Positions 1-8,532 of a stretch of DNA of 64,000 nucleotides are shown one piece after another. The notes under the pieces were generated by a model that did no database searches, was not told the origin of the DNA, and saw only the letters and a program-made list of their open reading frames with translations. The position numbers were made by a program, and so were the translations under genes. The DNA lies in contig JAGIAI010000022.1 in NCBI GenBank assembly GCA_017744935.1, positions 1 through 64,000 on the forward strand. Direction: 5' to 3'. Position 1 is the first letter of the stretch. Each line of letters starts with the position of its first letter. The stretch comes from Variovorax sp. Lineage in GTDB: Bacteria; Pseudomonadota; Gammaproteobacteria; Burkholderiales; Burkholderiaceae_C.

Positions 1-701
<701 letters not shown>

Positions 702-1062
702 CGTTTTCACAAAAAAGGCCTCGAGATTAAGAAAAGTCTGGTTTGTACGTGGGACCCTTCCTATGCCACAAGCTTTCTTTCAAATCCTTTCCCCATGTTT
801 TTTTATCCTTGGGTGGCGGTTACATCCGTATTGCCCGGTGACGAGTCGGTCGTTAACTTCCTTCTTATTTGCAAAATCTGCGTGTAACAGTAGGCAACCC
901 TATTTCTTCAGCTTTCATCATGCGAGATGTAAAAAATTGATGAATTTCGCCTACGTCGCTGGCCTACATGCGTTCGGGATGCCGCGCCACGAAACGCCAT
1001 TTCAACCCGGCCTAAATTGGCCAAGGGCCTTATCGGCTCGCGTTCAAAAGGAGGTCCTTGAA
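702..1062. other. Intergenic region between divergent lipoprotein genes
   Basis: This 361-bp stretch is clearly richer in A+T than its surroundings, especially 720-960, and separates two genes transcribed away from each other. It should therefore hold both promoters. A strong ribosome-binding sequence (aaaggagg, about 1048-1055) sits just before the BON-protein gene. I could not assign convincing -35/-10 boxes and see no coding signal. Confidence 0.5.
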
Positions 1063-1581
1063 ATGATGGGTACGGATTACATCCGCATGCCGGCGGTCTT
1101 GCGCATTGCGGCGATCACGGCGTGCGTTTTGGGCGCGGCGGCGTGCACCGACCGTTCAGCCGACGAGGCAACGAAGCGTCAGGTGGATGCTGCGGTCGAC
1201 CAGGTCGGCAAGACTGCGGCCGCAGCCGGCAACAAGGCCGCGGAACTGGCAGAAACCGCGCGCGACAAGACGAAGGCTTTCGTGACTTCGCCCGAAGTGA
1301 AGCAGGACGCGATCGCGGCGAAGGACGCCATCAAGAACCTCGGGGCCGCCACGATCGCGACCACCGACGACGCCGGTGTGACGCTGGCGGTGTCCGCAGC
1401 GCTGGCCAGGGATCCCGACCTGAGCGTCTCGCGAATCGACGTCGAGACCCGCAATGGTGCGGTGCGGCTGACCGGTCCGGCGCCAAGCGAGGAGGCGAAG
1501 GCGCGGGCCGGCGATATCGCCAAGTCGGTCAAGGGCGTGGTTTCGGTTGACAACGCGCTGGAAGTCAGATCCGCTGGTTAA
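1063..1581 (+). CDS. BON-domain lipoprotein
   Basis: A predicted 172-residue envelope lipoprotein. The start is the ATG at 1063, about 7 bases after an aaaggagg Shine-Dalgarno; the open frame further upstream has no such signal. The N-terminus contains a hydrophobic segment ending in a lipobox (LGAAAC), followed by an Ala/Lys-rich, probably helical stretch. The last ~70 residues match a BON domain (DAGVTLAVSAALARDPDLS, then VKGVVSVDN), with the usual alternation of helix and strand ending in a conserved Val-Asn motif. BON domains are thought to bind phospholipid or other envelope surfaces, and OsmY/DolP-type proteins protect the envelope under stress. It is probably monocistronic. Function beyond the domain is inference. 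Confidence 0.85.
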   Translation: MMGTDYIRMPAVLRIAAITACVLGAAACTDRSADEATKRQVDAAVDQVGKTAAAAGNKAAELAETARDKTKAFVTSPEVKQDAIAAKDAIKNLGAATIATTDDAGVTLAVSAALARDPDLSVSRIDVETRNGAVRLTGPAPSEEAKARAGDIAKSVKGVVSVDNALEVRSAG

Positions 1582-1614
1582 CCCTGACTAAAAACTACGC
1601 AGTTGTATGAACAT

Positions 1615-1652
1615 CGGTCAATCGACGTGTTCTGAAATCAGGCGATTGACCG
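1615..1652. promoter_or_regulatory. Perfect 10-bp inverted repeat
   Basis: CGGTCAATCG at 1615-1624 is repeated as its exact reverse complement at 1643-1652 with an 18-bp spacer. It lies between the end of the BON gene and the alpha-CTD-like gene. No T-run follows, so it is more likely an operator or RNA structure than an intrinsic terminator. Confidence 0.45.
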
Positions 1653-1743
1653 GGTTCTCCGAATGAAGGGCCAGCAAGATCAGAGGTGGGCAGTGGTGGC
1701 ACGGAGTGTGCAGGTTTCGGGCATTGCTTCAGGAGACCCCGAC

Positions 1744-1989
1744 ATGGATCATCGCCACGACCCCGTCACTGCCGCCCCGGCCGCACACCCGGTTCTGGAC
1801 GCTGACATCGCCATCCTCGACCTTTCGCTGCGCACAACCAATGTGCTGCGGCTGAACCAACTCCACACCGTCCGCGACGTCACGCGGGTGCCGGCGCGCA
1901 AGCTGTTCGTGTTGTCGAGGCTGGGGCGGAATTCGGTGAGAGAGATCGTAGAGAGCGTCAACCGCAAGGGTCTTCAGCTGGCGGACTGA
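1744..1989 (+). CDS. Stand-alone RNA polymerase alpha C-terminal-domain-like protein
   Basis: An 81-residue protein made almost entirely of one helix-hairpin-helix unit resembling the alpha-subunit C-terminal domain of RNA polymerase. The series ILDLSLRTTNVLRLNQLHTV, VRDVTRVPARKLFVL and LGRNSVREIVESV follows the order seen in RpoA, where this domain contacts UP-element DNA and activators. The rest of RpoA is absent. The ATG at 1744 follows aggaga by about 8 bases; an ATG upstream at 1663 is open but lacks such a signal. It may bind DNA or compete with RpoA for activators, but that is inference. It ends 3 bp from a convergent small gene. Confidence 0.75.
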   Translation: MDHRHDPVTAAPAAHPVLDADIAILDLSLRTTNVLRLNQLHTVRDVTRVPARKLFVLSRLGRNSVREIVESVNRKGLQLAD

Positions 1990-1992
1990 TGC

Positions 1993-2190
1993 TCAGCGGC
2001 CCTGGCTCAGGCGCCGCAATCCCTGCTCCGTGAGGAACATGCATCCCTGACGGTCGGAGGTCACCAGACCATTCGACCGAAGGCGCTCGGACACCTTGAT
2101 CTCGTCGGTTGGCAACTTCTGGGTGTGCGCTTCATAGAGCGCGTGTAACGTATTCCATTGCTCATCATTGAGCCGAATCTTCTTAACCAC
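1993..2190 (-). CDS. Small conserved-type protein, paralogue of the protein at 36554-36784
   Basis: A 65-residue protein of unknown function. It has the pattern K-x-RLND-x-QW near the N-terminus, then SNGLVTSDRQGC and a C-terminal RLSQGR. The same three blocks, in the same order and spacing, occur in the protein at 36554-36784, which establishes a real family. The fold looks like a small winged-helix domain (helix, helix, then a Gly/Cys turn and strand), but this is only a guess. The start chosen is GTG at 2190, preceded by aggaaag about 9 bases upstream; an overlapping ATG is in another frame. The gene converges on the alpha-CTD-like gene and diverges from the NUDIX gene. Confidence 0.65.
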   Translation of the reverse strand: MVKKIRLNDEQWNTLHALYEAHTQKLPTDEIKVSERLRSNGLVTSDRQGCMFLTEQGLRRLSQGR

Positions 2191-2367
2191 GGCATCCCCG
2201 CTTTCCTGCTGGCGAGTCTGAAACAACTTGTGGTTAAAAACCTCCTCAAAACGGCTCTTGCAAATCAGCGAAGTTCGAGTTAGGGAAAACGATGAATGGA
2301 ACGGCGCGCGGATCGTCATGGTCGCGACGTGGCGCCCGGGGTCTTGCTGGTAAAACGGTTCGCAACC

Positions 2368-3633
2368 ATGTCCATTTCCTCGAATTCCCCTGCGGCGGCA
2401 CCCGTCCGCCCCGTTCGCACCGCTGCCACTCTGATCGTTCTGCGTGACGGCACGGCCGGCATGGAGGTGCTGATGCTGCGCCGCGCCGAGAAGGAAGCCG
2501 ACCAGAACAGCGGTGCCGCCGTTTTTCCCGGCGGCACGGTCGACGCGAACGACCGCGCGCTGCATGCGCTCTGCGCCGGCGTGGACGACGTGGCCGCCAG
2601 CTCGCGGCTCGCGATCCCGGCGAACGGTCTCGACTACTACGCTGCCGCGGTCCGCGAATGCTTCGAGGAAGCCGGGCTGCTCTTCGCCACCGGCCCCGAC
2701 GGTCGGCTGGTCGCCCTCGACGACCTCCCGTCCGCCGAAGTCGACGGGCTCCGTGAGACGGTCGAAGAAGGCGGCGATGCCATGTTGCGGCTCTGCGAGC
2801 GCCACGGCTGGCGCCTGGCCGTTGATCAATTGGCGTACTTCAGCCACTGGCTGACGCCGCCCGGCATGCCGCGCCGCTTCGACACACGCTTCTTCGTGGC
2901 CCTCGCACCGACCGCGCAAAGCGCGCGCCCGGATGGACGGGAAACGGTCGAGCACCTCTGGCTCCGGCCTGCCGAGGCGCTGGACACGGCCCGGGGATTG
3001 CGGCTGATGAATGTGCAGCGGCGCATCCTGGAGCAACTCGCGACGTTCGGCACCGCACTGGATTGCATGGAACACGCGCGAGGGTTGAACGAGGTCCGTC
3101 TCGTGATGCCGCGCCTTGCGGAGGGGCCGGGCGGCCGCAGGCCGGTGAATCCCGGCGAGCCCGCCTACGAGGAAATCTCGCTGATCGACCCCGATGGGCA
3201 GTGCCACGGGCGCTACGAACTCACGCCGGGCCTGGCGATGCGGCTGTCAGCCCATGTGGTGCGGGTCACCGCGCGCACGGGCGACTTGCTGGTCAACAGC
3301 TATTTTGTCGGCGGTGAAGATGGCGAATGGGCGTTGATCGATGCGGGTTCGGGCGACGAGGCCCATGCGGCAGTGCTGTTGGCATCCGCACCCGGGCCGG
3401 TGCGATGGACGCTCGCGCTGCGCGGCCCGGCACCGTCGTTTGGCGACCGGCTTGCGATCGGGGGATGCACCTTGCGCGTATTGCGCGCGGCGGATGCGCC
3501 GGAGGCCGTGGCCTGTTTGCTTCTGGAGGAGGAGAGGCTGCTCTTCCTCCGCGAAACCGATCAGCTCTCTGAGCTGGTGGCCGAGGGCGTCGAATGGCTG
3601 GCGCCTGCCAGCGGATTCCTCAGGCGCGCCTGA
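2368..3633 (+). CDS. NUDIX hydrolase with C-terminal metallo-beta-lactamase-like region
   Basis: A 421-residue protein. Residues ~15-230 form a NUDIX domain of the NUDT19/RP2p type, in which the NUDIX box is split: FPGGTVDAND near residue 53 and RECFEEAGLLF near 96-106, with an insertion between them. The second half carries the metal-binding RExxEExG core. Relatives hydrolyse CoA or acyl-CoA. Residues beyond ~290 resemble the start of a metallo-beta-lactamase fold (NSYFVGG then WALIDAGSGDE), but no HxHxDH metal motif follows, so the second domain looks degenerate or purely structural. The start is ATG 2368; an in-frame ATG at 2296 would add a basic extension without homology. Confidence 0.8.
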   Translation: MSISSNSPAAAPVRPVRTAATLIVLRDGTAGMEVLMLRRAEKEADQNSGAAVFPGGTVDANDRALHALCAGVDDVAASSRLAIPANGLDYYAAAVRECFEEAGLLFATGPDGRLVALDDLPSAEVDGLRETVEEGGDAMLRLCERHGWRLAVDQLAYFSHWLTPPGMPRRFDTRFFVALAPTAQSARPDGRETVEHLWLRPAEALDTARGLRLMNVQRRILEQLATFGTALDCMEHARGLNEVRLVMPRLAEGPGGRRPVNPGEPAYEEISLIDPDGQCHGRYELTPGLAMRLSAHVVRVTARTGDLLVNSYFVGGEDGEWALIDAGSGDEAHAAVLLASAPGPVRWTLALRGPAPSFGDRLAIGGCTLRVLRAADAPEAVACLLLEEERLLFLRETDQLSELVAEGVEWLAPASGFLRRA

Positions 3634-3776
3634 GCTTCGGTCTCCTCGCGCGCGAACCCGGATCGTTCTTCGAGGTCGCGGGCCAGAACGCCGCATTCGA
3701 GCAGCGAAATATCAGGATCGCCTTGCCGGATGCGGACATCCAGCAGGCATCTGCGAAGCAGGGCCATGGTTGGTGA

Positions 3777-3802
3777 AGAGAAAAGGCCTCCTTTCGGAGG
3801 CC
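3777..3802 (-). terminator. Intrinsic terminator for the phospholipase-D gene
   Basis: Read on the minus strand, GGCCTCC, a GAAA loop and GGAGGCC form a 7-bp GC-rich hairpin followed directly by TTTTCTC. It lies about 85 bp past the stop of the minus-strand phospholipase-D lipoprotein gene. The rest of 3634-3887 shows no convincing gene. Confidence 0.8.
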
Positions 3803-3887
3803 GGTCTGGCGATTCTCGATTTGTACGACCCCGGCAATTTTTCGCGCTCCAGTGAAGGGGTGTCCATGAAAGCGAAACAATCCGGGC

Positions 3888-5474
3888 CTAAAGCAGATCC
3901 TCCGGCACCAGCGGACCCACGATGTCCTTGTAAAGGCGCTGGAACCACGTCGATTCGGGCTCGGTGTGCAGGATGACTTCCTTTTCGCCATCCACTGCCA
4001 GCCATTCGAGGCTGCCGTCCGCGGCCAGACGCACCCGGTATGCGCTTTCGAGCCGGCTGATCTTGATGATGCGCAGCATCTCGCGCGCGAGCTGCGGGCT
4101 ATCGACCATGATCCCGAGCTCCGTGTTCTGCGTCGCCGAGCGCGGATCGAGATTGACGGAGCCGATGAACATGCGCCGCTGGTCGACCACCGCGGTCTTC
4201 GCGTGCAGCCGGCCCAGCGAATTGCCGAACATGCCCAGTCGCCCGCTGCGGGTGCGCGCGGGGCTGAGTTCGTAGAGGTCCACGCCTTCCTTCAACATCG
4301 CGACCCGGTAGCGCGCATAGCCGGCGTGCACCAGCGGTTCGTCCTGGGCCGCAAGCGAGTTGGTGACCAGCGTGACATTCACGCCGCGATGGCGCAGTTC
4401 CGCGAGGGCGCTCATGCCGCGATCGCCCGGCACGAGGTAGGGCGTGGTCAGGACGATCTCGCTCTCGGCTTCGAGCAGCCGGGCCCAGAAGCGGCTCGTC
4501 ACGCTGGCCGCGTAGGCGCCTTCGGGCGACATGAAGCGGAGCTTGGCTGGCGGGTCGGCCACCGCGTTGGCGGTGCCCCAGAGCAGGCCGAGCCTGCCTG
4601 CGTCGAGCTCTTCGCCGATCGGTCCGTAGCCGAGCACGTCGCTGGGCGGCAGCGCGAGCTTTCGTGCACGCGAGTCCATGTCGATTTCCCGCGTGAACCA
4701 GGCGACCTGCTCCGCGCGGTCGCGGTCGGGCTGGACGACCGCTGTGACCGGGTAGACCTCCTCGCTGTTCCAGTAGTCGTCGAAGATGCCGGAAAGCTGC
4801 TCGACCACCTTGCCGACCACCAGTGCATCCATGTCGACGAAGTTCTGCGAGGTATTGAGCGTGAAGTACTCGTCGGCGATGTTGCGCCCGCCCGCGACCG
4901 CCATCACACCGTCCGCGATGAACAACTTGTTGTGCATGCGGTGGTTGAGTCGTTCGATGTCGAAGGCCGAAGCCGCAAAGCGCCCCGGAAGGCTCCCGCG
5001 CGCGCAGCAGAAGGGATTGAACAGGCGCACCTCCGCGTTCGGGATGTTGTTGAGCGCCAGCAGCAGGTGTTCGGTGTTCGCCGTGTACAGGTCGTCGACC
5101 AGCAATCGCACGCGCACGCCCCGTTCCGCCGCCTGCTTGAGCGCCCGCAGCAGCAGCCAGCCGGCGCCGTCGTTCGCGATCACGTAGTACTGCACGTCGA
5201 GCGTGCGCTGGGCGCGCTCGGCGAGATCGATGCGGGCCTGCAGCGAGTATTCGCCCAGGGGCATCAGGCGGAAGCCGGAGTGCTCGCCCGGCGGCGTCGA
5301 GGCTGCGACGATCTTCGCGAGCGGCGTCTGCGGATCGATCGGCGGCGCGGTGGTGGGCGCCATCTGCTTGATGGTCGGAAGGCTGCCGCAGGCCGTCAGC
5401 AAGACCGCGACGAGCAGCAGGGCAGTGCGCAGGACCCGGCTCGTCTGGAACGTCTGGAATACCATGCGGCTCAT
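3888..5474 (-). CDS. Phospholipase D-family lipoprotein (ClsC/YmdC-like cardiolipin synthase)
   Basis: A 528-residue PLD-superfamily protein with a lipoprotein signal (lipobox LLTAC near residue 29). It has two HKD motifs, HNKLFIADG with GGRNIADEYF in the N-half and HAKTAVVDQRRMFIGSVNLD in the C-half, so both halves of the active site are present. The overall pattern matches ClsC (YmdC), which makes cardiolipin from phosphatidylethanolamine and phosphatidylglycerol. The lipid anchor places it on the periplasmic face. A paralogue of the same architecture lies at 19845-21407. It diverges from the peroxiredoxin gene 21 bp away and has its own terminator. Confidence 0.85.
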   Translation of the reverse strand: MSRMVFQTFQTSRVLRTALLLVAVLLTACGSLPTIKQMAPTTAPPIDPQTPLAKIVAASTPPGEHSGFRLMPLGEYSLQARIDLAERAQRTLDVQYYVIANDGAGWLLLRALKQAAERGVRVRLLVDDLYTANTEHLLLALNNIPNAEVRLFNPFCCARGSLPGRFAASAFDIERLNHRMHNKLFIADGVMAVAGGRNIADEYFTLNTSQNFVDMDALVVGKVVEQLSGIFDDYWNSEEVYPVTAVVQPDRDRAEQVAWFTREIDMDSRARKLALPPSDVLGYGPIGEELDAGRLGLLWGTANAVADPPAKLRFMSPEGAYAASVTSRFWARLLEAESEIVLTTPYLVPGDRGMSALAELRHRGVNVTLVTNSLAAQDEPLVHAGYARYRVAMLKEGVDLYELSPARTRSGRLGMFGNSLGRLHAKTAVVDQRRMFIGSVNLDPRSATQNTELGIMVDSPQLAREMLRIIKISRLESAYRVRLAADGSLEWLAVDGEKEVILHTEPESTWFQRLYKDIVGPLVPEDLL

Positions 5475-5495
5475 TGATCCGGCAGGAATGAAGAC

Positions 5496-6056
5496 ATGAA
5501 GACTTTCGCAGGCAGGTTGATGGCGTCGGCGGTCATGGCGTTGGTGGTGGGTGCTGCCGCACCAGCCGGCGCGGCGCTCGATGTGGGTCAGCGCGCCCCG
5601 GCTTTCAGTGCGCCGGCCGCTCTGGGCGGCAAGCCTTTCACCTATTCGCTTTCAGCAGCGCTGGCCCGCGGGCCGGTCGTAGTGTATTTTTTCCCGGCGG
5701 CTTTCACGCAGGGCTGCTCCCTCGAAGCGCACGCCTTCGCGGAAGCGATGGACCAGTTCGCAGCGCTGGGCGCGACCGTGATCGGCGTGTCGACAGATGA
5801 CATGGACACGCTGGCCAAGTTCTCCAGCCAGGCTTGCCAGGGCAAGTTCCCGGTAGCCTCCGACGCGAACAGGACGATCAGCAAATCCTTCGACGCGATC
5901 ATGCAGACACGGCCCGACTACGCGACGCGCGTGTCATACGTGATTGCGCCCGACGGCACGGTGGCGGCGCAATACGAGAGTCTTAATCCCGACAAGCACG
6001 TCGAGAAGATGCTCGACGCGGTCCGGGCGCTGCCGCGCAACGGCGCCGCGAAATAG
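5496..6056 (+). CDS. Exported AhpC/TSA-family peroxiredoxin
   Basis: A 186-residue thioredoxin-fold protein with an N-terminal signal peptide (cleavage predicted after PAGAA, near residue 28), so probably periplasmic. The peroxidatic motif is FTQGCSLEA, with the Thr-x-x-Cys arrangement of peroxiredoxins in a PAAFT context close to PxxFTxxC. It reduces peroxides through the active-site cysteine. A further cysteine (SQACQGKFPVASD) is a candidate resolving residue in a BCP/PrxQ-like arrangement. Secretion is unusual for this family. It shares a short promoter region with the divergent phospholipase-D gene. Confidence 0.85.
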   Translation: MKTFAGRLMASAVMALVVGAAAPAGAALDVGQRAPAFSAPAALGGKPFTYSLSAALARGPVVVYFFPAAFTQGCSLEAHAFAEAMDQFAALGATVIGVSTDDMDTLAKFSSQACQGKFPVASDANRTISKSFDAIMQTRPDYATRVSYVIAPDGTVAAQYESLNPDKHVEKMLDAVRALPRNGAAK

Positions 6057-6065
6057 GCGCTGCGC

Positions 6066-7025
6066 TCAGCCCACGATCTTCGCGATCAGCGCGATGTCGG
6101 CCACGCCGTTGGCGGGCAGGCCGTGCTGGGCCTGGTAGTCCTTGACGCCGCGGAATGACGCCTGCCCGAATACGCCGTCGGCCTTGATGTCCGCGCCGAG
6201 ATCGGAGAGCCCCAGCTGCAGCAGCCGGACATCGAGTCCGCGCGCGAGCGGGGCCTGCACCGCGAGCAGGCGCGACCCGGCCGGCGGTCCGTCGTAGCAG
6301 CCCGGCGGCATGGCCGAAAGCGTGACTGTCGAGATCTCCTGCCCGCGCACGACCAGCGGCAGTTCCAGCCCCCAGAAGCCTTGGTCGATGAGGCGCTGGA
6401 AGGCATCCATCCGGTACACGGTCGCGCGGATGTCGGCGCGCTTGTGGGTGGCCATCCAGTTGCGTCGGGCCGCGACGTAGGCCTTGATCCAGGCCTGTTC
6501 TCCAGCAGCGCCGGGCTGCCCGACGGCGGCGATCGTGCGGTCGCGAATGAGCGCCCACGAACCGTGCACCGCGCTGTCGTAGACCACCGCGACGCCCAGC
6601 GGCGAGACGATGCCGAGCCTGCCCGCAGTGGCCAGTGCAGGCCGCCAGTAGGTGTCGTCGAAGAAAGCATCTTGCGTCTCGCGCATGACTGGATCGTCGG
6701 CGCAGGCGCGCAGCACGTTGTGAAGCTTGGTGTCTTTGTCGAGCGTGAGGTCGCGCTGCACGAAGCGCGGCAGCGACGACGAAAGCCGCGCACCGAAGCG
6801 CGCGCCGAGGTTCGCGCAGTAGCGCTGCAGCAGCGTCGCGAGATTGCCGGAGCCCAGAGTGGTCTGCGAGCGACCGTAGGTGAGGTGCCCCGTGTCGCCC
6901 GGAATCAGGGTCACCTGGCTGTAATCGCCGAGCACCGACCCCGTCTCGAACAGGTTCACGATCGCCTGTGCGCTCCGGATCTGGGTCGAGGTGAGCGGTG
7001 CGCCCGCGGCTGGGACAGTGGCCAT
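6066..7025 (-). CDS. GH46-type chitosanase with C-terminal peptidoglycan-binding domain
   Basis: A 319-residue protein. The first ~235 residues match the glycoside hydrolase family 46 pattern: IVNLFETGSVLGDYSQV contains the catalytic-type Glu, and GDTGHLTYGRSQTT the second conserved acidic stretch. Members hydrolyse chitosan and act on related GlcN/MurNAc polymers. The last ~65 residues are a PG_binding_1 domain (RLLQLGLSDLGADIKADGVF, then FRGVKDYQAQHGLPANG), which could target it to cell wall. The start is ATG 7025 with ggagga 8 bases upstream; the open frame continues further but without a start signal. No signal peptide is evident, so how it leaves the cell is unclear. Confidence 0.75.
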   Translation of the reverse strand: MATVPAAGAPLTSTQIRSAQAIVNLFETGSVLGDYSQVTLIPGDTGHLTYGRSQTTLGSGNLATLLQRYCANLGARFGARLSSSLPRFVQRDLTLDKDTKLHNVLRACADDPVMRETQDAFFDDTYWRPALATAGRLGIVSPLGVAVVYDSAVHGSWALIRDRTIAAVGQPGAAGEQAWIKAYVAARRNWMATHKRADIRATVYRMDAFQRLIDQGFWGLELPLVVRGQEISTVTLSAMPPGCYDGPPAGSRLLAVQAPLARGLDVRLLQLGLSDLGADIKADGVFGQASFRGVKDYQAQHGLPANGVADIALIAKIVG

Positions 7026-7189
7026 TGCGATTCCTCCGGCTACCTGTATCGGCTGGCGATTGCAGCAGAAAGGCATGGCGCGTGCCATCCGCCATTCAGT
7101 GGATGGCCGTTCGTGAGGTGCTGTACAGGCGCAGGCGATGCCGCTACGCTCGCGGCCACTCGCCAGCATGGCCCGGAGGAGATCGCATC

Positions 7190-8512
7190 GTGATCCTGTA
7201 CCCCTTGCCCGGTTCTCGTGACTATCAGGAACGGCTCTATCCCGATCCTGCGTTGCTCGATCCTGCGACGCGCGCAAAGCTGAAGCTCGAGACCCACGAG
7301 GACGTCATCGCGCACTTCACGAAGACTTCGCTGGACGAAGACGGGATCCAGATCGAGCCCGGATCGCTCACCGTGACCAAGGGCGCGGGCGCAACGGGCT
7401 ACATGGTGGGCTTTCGCGCACTGCCGGCCTTCGCGCAACAGGCGGAGCACTTCGCGGCGATGCATGTGGCGATGCTCGACGCGAAGCATGCGGGCCTCGC
7501 GCTCGACGGTTGCGATGCCTGCCGGGAGACGCCGGCGTGGAATCCGATGTCCGGCTTCCCGGTGAACCGCAGCGACGGCCCTTCGGAATGGCTGCCGTGC
7601 CTGCCGGTCGGCATGCCGATCGCCAACCACCGGGCAGTCACGCTGATGCACTACCCGCCGATCGTTGCCTACCGGACCGCGAACTACCTCAACAACATGA
7701 CGTTGCGGCGCTGGGCGCAGATCCTCCAGTGCGCGGGCATCGGCTCGCCGGAGCGCTACCACGCGATCCTCGACGTCAACCCGATCGCTGCGCCGGGTTC
7801 CGGCGAGAGCGAATACCCCAACGACTATTTCCCGATCAACCTCACCTCGATGTTCTTCGACGACGATTCGCGCGGCCTGACCTACATGCGCTCGATGCTG
7901 GAGTTGATGCTCAACCCGCCGTCGAATGCAGAGAACCCGCTGACCTTGCCGCTGCTGGTGTGCGGATCGCCGCTCTACGACCCGCAGGCGCCCGGCTGGT
8001 TTCGCACGCGCTACAAGGAGCATCTGCCGAAGGACGCCAACGGTTCGCCGACCGTCAATGTGCTCCAGGCGGGCTTCATCCGCGTGTTGCCCGACAGCCC
8101 GAAGAAGACGCCCTACCTGATTGCGAACCACATGATCGCTGCCGGCGTGACGGGCCAGTGCACCAACACGCCGGGCAAGATTCCGGACATCCGCATGTAC
8201 GAGGCCCAAGACCTCGCGGCCGCGAGCTTCCTGGGCCTTTGCGCCGATGCAGCAGGGCGCGGCGAGGAGGTCGATCCCGGCGAGGCGATTCGCACAGCCT
8301 CCCAGCGCTGGTTCGGCCCCGATCCGGTCGACCCCAGCAAGGGGCCCGTTCCGGCCAGCGACAAGGATCGTCTGACCATCTGCGCGCTTGCGCAGATGGA
8401 CCTTTGCTTCAACCCGAAGACGATCTCGCCGACCTACACCTACCAACAGGCGCTGGAGCGCTGCCAGAGCAAGGGCGGCCCGGACTTCTCGCCTTGCTTC
8501 GGCTGCGCCTGA
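7190..8512 (+). CDS. Hypothetical protein, 440 residues
   Basis: I do not recognise this protein. The GTG at 7190 is chosen because ggagga sits 9 bases upstream; a nearby ATG is out of frame. It appears soluble, without a signal peptide or membrane helices. It has a CxxC pair in GCDACRETP and a Cys-rich C-terminus (CQSKGGPDFSPCFGCA), and is rich in Pro and Tyr. The middle contains strongly aromatic stretches such as YPNDYFPINLTSMFFDDD. It is divergent from the chitosanase gene (164 bp between starts) and may share its regulation. Metal binding through the cysteines is possible but unproven. Confidence 0.6.
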   Translation: MILYPLPGSRDYQERLYPDPALLDPATRAKLKLETHEDVIAHFTKTSLDEDGIQIEPGSLTVTKGAGATGYMVGFRALPAFAQQAEHFAAMHVAMLDAKHAGLALDGCDACRETPAWNPMSGFPVNRSDGPSEWLPCLPVGMPIANHRAVTLMHYPPIVAYRTANYLNNMTLRRWAQILQCAGIGSPERYHAILDVNPIAAPGSGESEYPNDYFPINLTSMFFDDDSRGLTYMRSMLELMLNPPSNAENPLTLPLLVCGSPLYDPQAPGWFRTRYKEHLPKDANGSPTVNVLQAGFIRVLPDSPKKTPYLIANHMIAAGVTGQCTNTPGKIPDIRMYEAQDLAAASFLGLCADAAGRGEEVDPGEAIRTASQRWFGPDPVDPSKGPVPASDKDRLTICALAQMDLCFNPKTISPTYTYQQALERCQSKGGPDFSPCFGCA

Positions 8513-8532
8513 GCACCTCCGGCGGTATCACG

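Noticed and set aside
3561..3767. Minus-strand 68-residue frame after the NUDIX gene
   Set aside because: Half of it overlaps the NUDIX coding region, no ribosome-binding site or motif is seen, and it lies just past a terminator.
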